A stretch of 33,389 nt of DNA from Nonomuraea candida (GTDB taxonomy: Bacteria; Actinomycetota; Actinomycetes; Streptosporangiales; Streptosporangiaceae): NCBI RefSeq assembly GCF_000725485.1, contig NZ_JOAG01000067.1:1-33389 (forward strand), read 5' to 3'. This document shows positions 1 to 7,001 of the stretch, piece by piece. Below the pieces are notes generated by a model that worked only from the letters and a program-made list of their open reading frames with translations, was not told the DNA's origin and ran no database searches. Position numbers and translations under genes: made by a program. How positions within the stretch are numbered: the first letter of the stretch is position 1; every line of letters begins with the position of its first letter.

Positions 1-8
1 ATGAACTC

Positions 9-524
9 TCAGCAGCCGATGCCATTCGACCTATTATACGTGTAGAGGCGGTTGACCACCGAGGTGACGGCCGCGTGATAGGTGTAGACGCGGTAATCGT
101 AGGTGCCTTCCCCGAAGCACGTCACGTTGACGTCGGCGTCGGCGAAATTGCTCCAGAAATTGGTTTCGCTGCCGGTGTCCAAGACCTCCCACCCGTACCA
201 CCGGGAGCGCTCGAGTTCGGCTCTCGTGTGAATCTCGGGAACCTGCGTGTTGCACCAGGTCTTCGCGTAGCCGAAGATCTCCGTCAGGCCGCCCTTGTAC
301 GGAGCGTCGGTCTGGCCGTAGCAGCCGCTCGGCAGAGCCTGGACGGACACCTCACCCTTCTGCGATTCCGGCGCGAGTTGTCCCGTGCCCGAAAGCCCCT
401 CTACGCTCCTTTCCGTCGTTTCCGGAGCGCTCGACGTGCCCGGGTCGGCGTACGCGGGCGAAGAAGAGACGGCCGCGACAGCGAGCGCGACAAGGGCGGC
501 GGAAGCTAAGAGCTTGACCTTCAT
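9..524 (-). CDS. Secreted cysteine-containing small protein, unknown function
   Basis: A 171-residue protein with a clear Sec signal peptide: Lys residues at 2 and 4, a hydrophobic core, and a likely cleavage after SPAYA near residue 26. The mature part is rich in Trp and Tyr and has four cysteines (motifs GCYGQ, TWCNT, VTCFG and a C-terminal GIGC), so two disulfides are plausible. I do not recognise the family. The start at 524 is chosen because AAAGGAGAA lies just upstream and the signal peptide begins there. The reading frame stays open upstream into a transposase remnant, so a naive ORF caller would fuse the two. A promoter-like pair and an inverted repeat lie directly upstream. Confidence 0.8.
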   Translation of the reverse strand: MKVKLLASAALVALAVAAVSSSPAYADPGTSSAPETTERSVEGLSGTGQLAPESQKGEVSVQALPSGCYGQTDAPYKGGLTEIFGYAKTWCNTQVPEIHTRAELERSRWYGWEVLDTGSETNFWSNFADADVNVTCFGEGTYDYRVYTYHAAVTSVVNRLYTYNRSNGIGC

Positions 525-557
525 CGACCTGTTCTCCTTTACCGTTCCGGCGAAGTC

Positions 558-598
558 TTGACCGAAATCATTAAAGAAGATCGCGGACATTCGGTCAA
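558..598. repeat. Inverted repeat over the secreted-protein promoter
   Basis: A perfect 9-bp inverted repeat, TTGACCGAA (558-566) and TTCGGTCAA (590-598). The arms are 32 bp apart centre to centre, about three helical turns. One arm contains the -35 box and the pair flanks the -10 box, which fits an operator. No cognate regulator is apparent. Confidence 0.45.
570..598 (-). promoter_or_regulatory. Predicted promoter of the secreted-protein gene
   Basis: On the minus strand TTGACC (593-598) and TTTAAT (570-575) are separated by 17 bp, a good vegetative sigma-type promoter about 45 bp upstream of the start codon of the secreted protein. It lies at the edge of the transposase remnant. Confidence 0.5.
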
Positions 599-654
599 TT
601 TCCTGCGGTTGCACAGCCCAGGACCAGCGTTTAGCGGAACAACCACAGGTCACA

Positions 655-1504
655 TTGACGTGATCTCGGCGAATTGCCGGCAGGTAGTCGTGCTCGAAAT
701 GGGTGAGGACGAGCGCCGCGCGGGCGATGCCGCCGATGGCGCTGGGACTGAGCGTGATGTGCTGGAGGATCCGCGGGCGGCCTTCGAGCAGGGCGAACCC
801 GCGTTCGCCGAGACAACGCAGGGCGCGTAGGAGCCGATTGTAGGTGCGGTTGTCCGGGCTGAGAATCGGGTTGCCGTCGGGCTGCTTGATCGGTGTGTGA
901 ATACCGATCCCGGCGCCGTCGTAGCCGCTGTCGGCGAGGGTCGGCAGGCCCGCCGCGGCTGCGGCGTACAACGCACCCAGCACGTGCGCACGGGCAGCGG
1001 TCAGATCATGGACCGAGCCTGGCTCAACCTCGGAGATCCACAGGGGCAGTCGGTCGGGTGCCGAGAGTACTTGGAGGTTGCCGGCGTGCTGGTGGGCCTT
1101 GCCGGAGTACCAGGCGTCGATGGGCTCGCCCCTGACGCTGATGGTCTGCCCGGCGCAGCGGTCGACGGGGATCAGGGTGCCGTCCAGGATCACATAGGGC
1201 AGATCGTCGGCTTGGGCGCGGTCCAGGGCTTCGTGCAGATCAGGGGCTTGAGCTGCCGAGGACGTCGATCCCTTCGGCGGTGTAGCGGTAGGCCGTGGCC
1301 CGGGAGACGCGGTGATCGCGGCCGAGCTCGGGGATGTCACGTTCGCCCCGGAACCACCGCAGCACCAGGACCGCCTGCCGGGACGGGGTCAGGGCGCGGC
1401 TCCCTTCGGGGGGTGCCGAGCCGGCGGCGCTCGTCGTGCAGCAGTCGGGCAACATAGTGAATCAGCGCGCGGGAGACGTCGAGCGTGGCACGATGAGCAA
1501 TCAC
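655..1504 (-). pseudogene. IS5-type DDE transposase, frameshifted remnant
   Basis: The pieces of a transposase of the actinomycete IS5 group lie in successive frames. An N-terminal piece starts at GTG 1504 behind GGAAGG and contains VIAHRATLDV. A helix-turn-helix piece follows (QAVLVLRWF ... HRVSRATAYRY). The catalytic part comes last (YVILDGTLIPVDR with the first Asp, YSGKAHQHAGNLQVL, then HDLTAARAH). The first shift is near 1405-1416 at a run of six G/C, the second near 1255-1265. The original stop is not evident; the frame runs on into the secreted-protein gene. I did not identify terminal inverted repeats or a target duplication. The element is inactive as read. Confidence 0.8.
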
Positions 1505-1606
1505 GTGGAGCCTTCCGGGCGACGGGATTTCTTGTGGTGAGAACTCATCTACCGGAGGCTCCACGTCCGTCTCCAGCCTTCGACGACTTCTCCCGAAAGG
1601 CTCGAA

Positions 1607-1622
1607 ACGCCACCGCGGGCGT
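1607..1622 (-). terminator. Weak hairpin downstream of the Gap-like gene
   Basis: A 5-bp GC-rich stem (ACGCC/GGCGT) with a 6-nt loop lies about 40 bp past the last gene of the minus-strand operon, followed on that strand by TTTC. It is a weak terminator candidate at best; no stronger one is visible before the transposase remnant. Confidence 0.2.
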
Positions 1623-1662
1623 CCCGAACATCCCCTATCACCCGAATTTTATTTCGCTGAGG

Positions 1663-2379
1663 TCACGTCATTGACGAGACAAAATTCATGATGCGGTCGT
1701 ACAGCGTCGTGTTCGACAACAACATGAAACCCGCCAGGGCGATAAGCCAGGCGGTGTTCTCTCGGGCGTTTCTCTTGAGCCAACCGTCCAGCCGACGCAA
1801 AGGCGAACGTACGAGATTCTTCGCGATGAAACGCGCCACGGTCACCACGAAGGCCGGAGCGATCATCACAAGGCAGTAGACGGCCAGCACGGCGGCCTGC
1901 AGGTGCCACGGAAGGTCACTGCGTCCCAGGCGGCCGATGGCCGCCAGATACGGGAACATGGTGGCCACCTCGATCAGCACGGCCAGGGCCGCCACGATGA
2001 CCAGGCCGCGTGGTGTGGCCGACTCGCCGACCGCTATCTCGCGCCAACGGCCGAGCCGCCCCGAGCCACGCCGCTCGCGCCGCAGGAGGCCGTACCACAC
2101 GGCGATGAGCAGCAGGATCACCCCGGCCACGGACATCGCCTGATCTCCGGCCGGAGAATTCAGCGCGGAGCGCAGCTCGTCGTGTACGGCGGAGAACACG
2201 GTCAGCAACAGCAGGCCGAGGAACAGATATCCGATGGCGACAAAAAAGAGATAACCGAAGACATAGCCGATCCGCAGTCCGCGCGGCATCAGAAGAAACC
2301 ACACGGGGATGGCGATGGTGGACACGCTGAGCGTGTCGAGCAGCGCTAGCGGAAGGACCTCGATGAGGATGTCGGTCAC
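1663..2379 (-). CDS. Gap/Sap-family polytopic membrane protein
   Basis: A 238-residue integral membrane protein with about six hydrophobic segments and a basic loop containing RRERRGSGRLGRWRE in the middle. Length, layout and start (a hydrophobic LPLALLDTLS-type opening) fit the Gap/Sap family. Mycobacterial members are needed to bring glycopeptidolipids or sulfolipid to the cell surface. Its GTG start shares one base with the TAG stop of the upstream LanKC gene, so the two are almost certainly translationally coupled. That places it in the lipopeptide cluster and makes export or self-protection the likeliest job (inference). No ABC transporter is encoded in the window. Family call fairly sure, role unproven. 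Confidence 0.75.
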   Translation of the reverse strand: MTDILIEVLPLALLDTLSVSTIAIPVWFLLMPRGLRIGYVFGYLFFVAIGYLFLGLLLLTVFSAVHDELRSALNSPAGDQAMSVAGVILLLIAVWYGLLRRERRGSGRLGRWREIAVGESATPRGLVIVAALAVLIEVATMFPYLAAIGRLGRSDLPWHLQAAVLAVYCLVMIAPAFVVTVARFIAKNLVRSPLRRLDGWLKRNARENTAWLIALAGFMLLSNTTLYDRIMNFVSSMT

Positions 2380-4973
2380 TATCTGACTCCCGGAAGCCAG
2401 TTCCGGCGGCGTCCTTCAATGAACGCAACGGCGGTGAGGACCCCCGCGCCGCCCGATCGCAGATCGCTGGACAATTTGTGATTGCGGGAGCCCGGGTAGT
2501 GCAGTTCGCCGGCTCTCGGCCGGATCTCGTGCAATCCGAGTTGTGCCAGGTGGCGATCGATGAACAGCCGGGCCGGATGTTCGTGTCCGTCCTGGGCGAG
2601 CGAAGCGAGGCCGGCGGCGAAACCCGCCCGGCCGCGGAACAACCCGCACTGGACCATCACCTCGGGGCCGTTCGCCCGCATGAGGTCGGACACGGAGGCG
2701 TGGGCAGGGCTCCAGCCCTCGTGCCGGGCGAACTCCGACAGGACGAGAGCGGTGCCGAGCGAGCCGACTTCGACGTAGCCGAGTGATCTGCGCTCGGCCT
2801 CGTTGAACTGCAACGATCCATCCGCGCACCGGACATAGCGGGTCAGCTCCAGTTCAAGCAGCTCCCTGGCCAGGTCCACGGCGGCGACGTCGCCCGTGAG
2901 CAGCCCGTATCGATGCGCCGCCAGCCCGATGCCGGCCACCCCGTGCAGCAGACCGAAGTGCGCCACGTTGGGGGAATCGCTTCCCGCGAGCCAGGACAAC
3001 AGCGGCCGAGCACGGGAGACGAGCTGTGCGCCGAGCTTCTCCACGGTCGCGGTGGAGACGATCGGGTCCGGCCCCTCCGCCATCTCGGCCGCCGCCAGGT
3101 AGACGCCGGCGAGCCCGCTGAACACGCTCAGCCCGGCGTCGCCGTGTTCCTTGGCCAGGCCGGCATCCACCAGCCACTTTCCCTGCTCCGGATACCCGTA
3201 CTTCCACAGGGTGTAGCCGGCGCCCAGCTCACTGTCGTACAGGCCGCATTCGAGCCTGTCGATGGCGGTCCGGCCCCGTTCGGTGATCCACTCGATCACG
3301 GGGTCGACGAGGTCGCGGGCGTCGAGCCCGTCCGTTCCCAGCAGGGACCACAACACACCGGACGCTCCGGTGGCCAGGCAAACCGGGGACAGCGAGAATC
3401 CCGTGAAGTCATGGCGGAAGAGCCGGTCCGCGCGTTCCGGGGTCATGGTCGAGGTGAGCCCGGACACGATCTGCGCCGACCACAGCTCGAAGCCGAGAGC
3501 GTCGTCGAGGTGGCTGGAGGCCGTGCGTACCGGGCCGCGGCTCATGCCGGTGGCCGGAGCGCAGGCCCGCCCCACTCGCGCGGCCCAATCCTCCGGGAGC
3601 TGGAACCGTTCCTGGCTGGTCCGCACGAGGTGGCGCAGCTTGCCGGGGTCCATCCGTACGAGTTCGGTGAGCGGCAGATAGCAGGCCAGTTCGAGCATGC
3701 CCAGGCCGTACTCGTCCGCGGCCCGGCCGGTCCGGGTGTAGTCGCTGAAGCCGACGGCTCCGGGGAGAGGGCGCGGGGCGTCCTGCTCGACGCACGCCTC
3801 GAAGTCGATGAACCGGATCTGCAGCTCGGGGGTCACGATGATGTTCCCGGGGTGGACGTCGCCGAAGATGTGGCCGCGTTCCCACAGGGCGGACAGGAAC
3901 GCGCGGACCTGCTCCAGTATCACCTCGATCTGCTCGCGGTACTTGCTGATGTCGTCCGGCGTGGGCGCGGCGAAGGGATCGGATCGCAGCAGGTAGGGCT
4001 GCTTGGCGGCGCACCACTCCTGGAGAGTGGTTCCCCGGATGTACTCCATCGCGGTGAACAGATGGCTCTGCCAGGTGAACTGCTCATAGACCTCGGGCGT
4101 CGCGGGCAGGTCGGCGAAGGTCTGCAGGGCCTTGTACTCCTGGAGGGCGCGCTGTACGGCGTCGCCCCCGATCAGGTCGTATCCGGCGAAGGGCCGGGCC
4201 TCCTTCAGCACGATCTGGCGACCGGTTCTCTTGTCCGTCGCCAGGTAGACGCCACCGCTGTTGGAGAAGTGCAGGGTCTTGTCGATGCGGTAGGGCGGTG
4301 CCGAGCCGTCGGCCGTCCCGGGCCGGGGTCTGAAGGCTTCGGGTACCTCGACGAAGTCCGGGGCCCGGAACGGGACGGCTCTGTCGTCGGGGACGAGCCG
4401 GCCTGTGGGATTCTCCAGGGCGAGGGCCACTTTGCCCGCGGAGTCGCGGCAGTACCGGCGCGTGTAGGCGCCATAGCGTACGTGGACGATGCTCTCGCCG
4501 ATGCGTAGGTCGGACAGGACGCGGGGTCCCTCCCATGCTTGCAGCAGTTCGGCCAGTTCTCCGGCCAGCGCGATGGACCGCTGCTCATCGGCCGGGTAGA
4601 GGACGATTCCCTTGCCGCTGATCGGCCGCGGCGCGTACTTGGCGTTGACCAGCCATGCGTATTCGTGACGGGCGAGAAACTTGAAGGGTAACTCCCGCGC
4701 GAAACAGAACGCGGAGACGGTTTCCAGCAAGGAAGCGAATGTCTCGGGGGTCACCGAGATGTGAATCTTCCATCCCTGCCCGGTGATCGGATCACTGCCG
4801 GGGCGGCACACGGTCCAGGCTCCGTGCCGGGTGTAGTGCCAGCCTTTCGTGTAGGGAACGACGGCCTGACCACGGCGGGTCCTGGTGAACCTGGGGTCGT
4901 CCGCCCTCGCTCTCCACCGCGCCATGTCGTCGTAAGAATCGGAATCCGCAAAAGTGTAAAGGAAATGCTCCAT
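2379..4973 (-). CDS. lanKC: Class III lanthipeptide synthetase LanKC
   Basis: An 864-residue three-domain enzyme that phosphorylates Ser/Thr of a precursor peptide, eliminates phosphate and cyclises. Residues about 1-210 form the phospho-Ser lyase region. Residues about 225-490 are a kinase-like domain with GDVHPGNI (catalytic Asp near 371) and IDFEA in place of DFG (near 389). Residues about 520-864 are a LanC-like cyclase. The cyclase keeps LLHGVAGIG but lacks the zinc ligands: the usual WCYG and CHG sites read LFRG and LRSG. This separates class III LanKC from class IV LanL. Leu95 is encoded by a rare TTA codon. It lies 51 bp downstream of LanD and is coupled to the Gap-like gene. With LanD it should form avionin. 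Confidence 0.92.
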   Translation of the reverse strand: MEHFLYTFADSDSYDDMARWRARADDPRFTRTRRGQAVVPYTKGWHYTRHGAWTVCRPGSDPITGQGWKIHISVTPETFASLLETVSAFCFARELPFKFLARHEYAWLVNAKYAPRPISGKGIVLYPADEQRSIALAGELAELLQAWEGPRVLSDLRIGESIVHVRYGAYTRRYCRDSAGKVALALENPTGRLVPDDRAVPFRAPDFVEVPEAFRPRPGTADGSAPPYRIDKTLHFSNSGGVYLATDKRTGRQIVLKEARPFAGYDLIGGDAVQRALQEYKALQTFADLPATPEVYEQFTWQSHLFTAMEYIRGTTLQEWCAAKQPYLLRSDPFAAPTPDDISKYREQIEVILEQVRAFLSALWERGHIFGDVHPGNIIVTPELQIRFIDFEACVEQDAPRPLPGAVGFSDYTRTGRAADEYGLGMLELACYLPLTELVRMDPGKLRHLVRTSQERFQLPEDWAARVGRACAPATGMSRGPVRTASSHLDDALGFELWSAQIVSGLTSTMTPERADRLFRHDFTGFSLSPVCLATGASGVLWSLLGTDGLDARDLVDPVIEWITERGRTAIDRLECGLYDSELGAGYTLWKYGYPEQGKWLVDAGLAKEHGDAGLSVFSGLAGVYLAAAEMAEGPDPIVSTATVEKLGAQLVSRARPLLSWLAGSDSPNVAHFGLLHGVAGIGLAAHRYGLLTGDVAAVDLARELLELELTRYVRCADGSLQFNEAERRSLGYVEVGSLGTALVLSEFARHEGWSPAHASVSDLMRANGPEVMVQCGLFRGRAGFAAGLASLAQDGHEHPARLFIDRHLAQLGLHEIRPRAGELHYPGSRNHKLSSDLRSGGAGVLTAVAFIEGRRRNWLPGVR

Positions 4974-5024
4974 GCTCCAGTTCCAGGTACGGGTTCGTCT
5001 CCGGGTGTGGTGCGCGTTGCCGTT

Positions 5025-5651
5025 TCAGGCGTCCCCGGCTTTCACCGGGCTTGCCAGGTCCTCCGCAATCGCCGGCTCGGCGGCCTCGAACATCGCTATC
5101 ACGTCCCACAGGGGTGGGGTCGCCTCCGCCTCGGCACCGGTCGACCGGCTGATTCCCTTGTGCGGTTCGACAAGGTGATAGTTGGGCACACTGTCAAGCC
5201 GGCGGAGCATGTCGGCGACAATCGGGTTGGCGGCGACGCCGGGCGGAAAGCTGGGGGCGATGACCACGGGCACCTTCGTGCCGAGAGCCGCGAGAAAGAA
5301 GGGAGCGTCACCGGATCCGGCGGCCAGGGCGGACATGAAGGCGACCGAGGCGGGGAAGACGAGGATGCCGTCGTAGTCGGCCGCGATCCGGGTGTGGACG
5401 GGCAGGAGCCGCCCATCGACGTTCCAGGTGTTGCGCACCACCGGCGACCGGGTCAGGGCCTCGAGCGCCGGCGCGCTCACGAAGCTCTCCGCTGAACTCG
5501 TCATCCCCACCGTCACGGTGTAGCGGGGGCGGTTGGTCGACAACCAGTTGAGCCAGAACGGCAGATGCGCGGTGGACAACGTGCCGGTGGTCACGAGGAA
5601 CACCTTCGCCTGCCTCGACCGGGCGGCTTCGCTCTTGTCGAAATGCACCAT
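5025..5651 (-). CDS. lanD: LanD-type peptidyl-cysteine decarboxylase (flavoprotein)
   Basis: A 208-residue HFCD-family flavoprotein. VFLVTTGTLSTAH near the N-terminus is the FMN-binding start, NVDG follows in the middle, and LVFPASVAFMSALAAGSG matches the PASANT-like substrate/FMN region. Family members (EpiD, MicD and relatives) oxidatively decarboxylate a C-terminal cysteine to an enethiol. The precursor found upstream ends exactly in Cys. I prefer the ATG at 5651, which has GAGGG about 12 bases upstream. The ATG at 5669 has GAAGG directly against it, too close for a ribosome site. It sits immediately before LanKC, as expected for avionin formation. The exact catalytic His cannot be assigned by eye. 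Confidence 0.85.
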   Translation of the reverse strand: MVHFDKSEAARSRQAKVFLVTTGTLSTAHLPFWLNWLSTNRPRYTVTVGMTSSAESFVSAPALEALTRSPVVRNTWNVDGRLLPVHTRIAADYDGILVFPASVAFMSALAAGSGDAPFFLAALGTKVPVVIAPSFPPGVAANPIVADMLRRLDSVPNYHLVEPHKGISRSTGAEAEATPPLWDVIAMFEAAEPAIAEDLASPVKAGDA

Positions 5652-5681
5652 TGATCTTGACGCCCTCATCCTTCGCGCGAA

Positions 5682-6071
5682 TCAGTCGTCCGGCCGGTCG
5701 CGGTAGCGACGCCCTCGGTCGCGGTAGTCACGGTCGCGATCGTCTCGGTCGCGGTAGTCACGGTCGCGATCGTCTCGGTCGCGGTAGTCACGGTCGCGGT
5801 AGTCCCGATCCCGGTAGTCCCGATCCCGGTAGTCACGGTCGCGGTCCCGGTCGCGGGAAGACCTGAGGCTGAGGTCGTCGCGCAGTTCGTCGAGCATGCC
5901 CCGTCCCCGGGGCCTGCGGCGCACCCGTCCCTCCACCAACTCGATGGCGCCCAGCACCATCAGGCCCACCCCGAGAGGACCGCCGGTGAACCAACCGAGT
6001 TCGAGGTCCCGGAAGAAGATGAAAAGTACCGCGCCCGCGGCAATTGCTGCCAGTCCGAAAATCCTCTTCAC
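5682..6071 (-). CDS. Small membrane protein with charged RDRDY-repeat tail
   Basis: About 129 residues from a GTG at 6071 with GGAAGG about 10 bases upstream. It has two short hydrophobic segments (FGLAAIAAGAVLFIFF and TGGPLGVGLMVLGAIELV), then a basic stretch (RVRRRPRGRG), then a C-terminal tail of tandem R-D-R-D-Y-R-D repeats. The tail is low-complexity, alternates charge and is probably disordered. It lies between the thioesterase and LanD on the same strand but has a 227-bp upstream gap, so it could have its own promoter. No function can be assigned. An in-frame upstream start at 6182 would add a poorly supported extension. Confidence 0.6.
   Translation of the reverse strand: MKRIFGLAAIAAGAVLFIFFRDLELGWFTGGPLGVGLMVLGAIELVEGRVRRRPRGRGMLDELRDDLSLRSSRDRDRDRDYRDRDYRDRDYRDRDYRDRDDRDRDYRDRDDRDRDYRDRGRRYRDRPDD
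5685..5853. repeat. Tandem 15-30 bp repeats encoding RDRDY/RDRDD
   Basis: Units such as CGGTCGCGGTAGTCA and CGGTCGCGATCGTCT recur head to tail and encode the charged tail of the small membrane protein. Sequence differences between units suggest expansion followed by drift. Copy number probably varies between strains. Confidence 0.8.
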
Positions 6072-6298
6072 GATCGCGCCGCCTTCCAGTCTTCTTAGCT
6101 GGGCGAGAACAGCCGAGCCTTTGTCCCATCCTAATCGGCATAACAGAAGTCTCGGCGAGTAAGCCCACAAGTCAGTATCCACTTACGAAGTCGGCAAGCC
6201 GGTCCCTCGCCACTCCTTGGGCGGCCCTCATCGCCGAGTACGGCAACGGGAAATGTACATTCCGCAGCCTTTCGGCCTGAAACGATTGCACAGTGTCG

Positions 6299-6994
6299 TC
6301 ACCCTGCCAGCGCGAGCTTGAATACCGTCTGCCGCAGCAGGCCGGCGTCCTCGGAGACCAAGTAATGTCCACCGGCCAGCAGGCTCACTTCGATATCCGG
6401 GCCGAGTTCCCGCCACCTGTGCGCCGCCTGGATCGGGACCAGCGGGTCCCGATCGCCGATAAAGACCCGGACGGGCATGGGCAGGGCGCTTTTCTGCGGC
6501 TCGAGGCGAAGTGCGGCGCACATGCGCGCATCCTCCCGCAGGCGCCCGAGATAGGGTTCGACCCATTTCGCGTGACCGGCCAGCCAGTCCGGCAGACCGC
6601 CCATCCGGTGCAAGCAGTCGACCAGGGCCTGATCGTCGAGCCCGGCGGTGAAGTCGCGCCATGGCACCTGAGGTGCGCCGGCGCTCGCCACGGCCAGCGC
6701 TCTGGGCGCGGGACCGCCGTCCGCGCCGAGATGGCGGGTGAGCAGATAGGCCAGCAGGCCTCCCATGCTCTTGCCGAACAGGACGAAGTCGCGCTCGCCG
6801 ACTTCGTTCCGCACCGCCTGCGCGAGTTCGGGAACCAGTTCGTCCAGGCTGTGGTACCGCCTCGGCTGCTCGCCTGCCCGCCTGCCCGGGAGGGTGATCG
6901 GCACGACCGTTATCCCGGCGGGGGCGTAGACGACCCAGGGGCGGAACACCGTGGGGTTCCCGCCCGCGTGGTGCAGGCATACCAGCATCGTCAT
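6299..6994 (-). CDS. Type II thioesterase
   Basis: A 231-residue alpha/beta hydrolase of the type II (editing) thioesterase family. It starts with LVCLHHAGGNPTVF, the usual oxyanion-hole region, and has the nucleophile motif GKSMGG (Ser76), the acid in FIGDRDPLV (Asp181 or Asp183) and His210 in GGHYLV. Such enzymes clear stalled acyl groups from carrier proteins. The gene starts 7 bp after the megasynthase stop, and its ribosome site GGGAGG overlaps that stop region. The megasynthase has no type I thioesterase, so release by this protein is conceivable. Transfer by a GNAT fits the related goadvionin logic better. Confidence 0.9.
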   Translation of the reverse strand: MTMLVCLHHAGGNPTVFRPWVVYAPAGITVVPITLPGRRAGEQPRRYHSLDELVPELAQAVRNEVGERDFVLFGKSMGGLLAYLLTRHLGADGGPAPRALAVASAGAPQVPWRDFTAGLDDQALVDCLHRMGGLPDWLAGHAKWVEPYLGRLREDARMCAALRLEPQKSALPMPVRVFIGDRDPLVPIQAAHRWRELGPDIEVSLLAGGHYLVSEDAGLLRQTVFKLALAG

Positions 6995-7001
6995 CGGACA
7001 T

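Noticed and set aside
606..614. Further StrR-like half-site CGGTTGCAC
   Set aside because: The partner arm at the required 11-bp spacing does not match, so it is probably chance.
2913..4508. 531-codon plus-strand ORF
   Set aside because: Antisense of the LanKC gene in GC-rich DNA; no motif, no ribosome site, while the minus strand encodes a clear three-domain enzyme.
2379..4973. Class IV LanL or class V kinase
   Set aside because: The cyclase region lacks the Cys-Cys-His zinc ligands of LanL, and the protein has all three LanKC domains in one chain, unlike class V.
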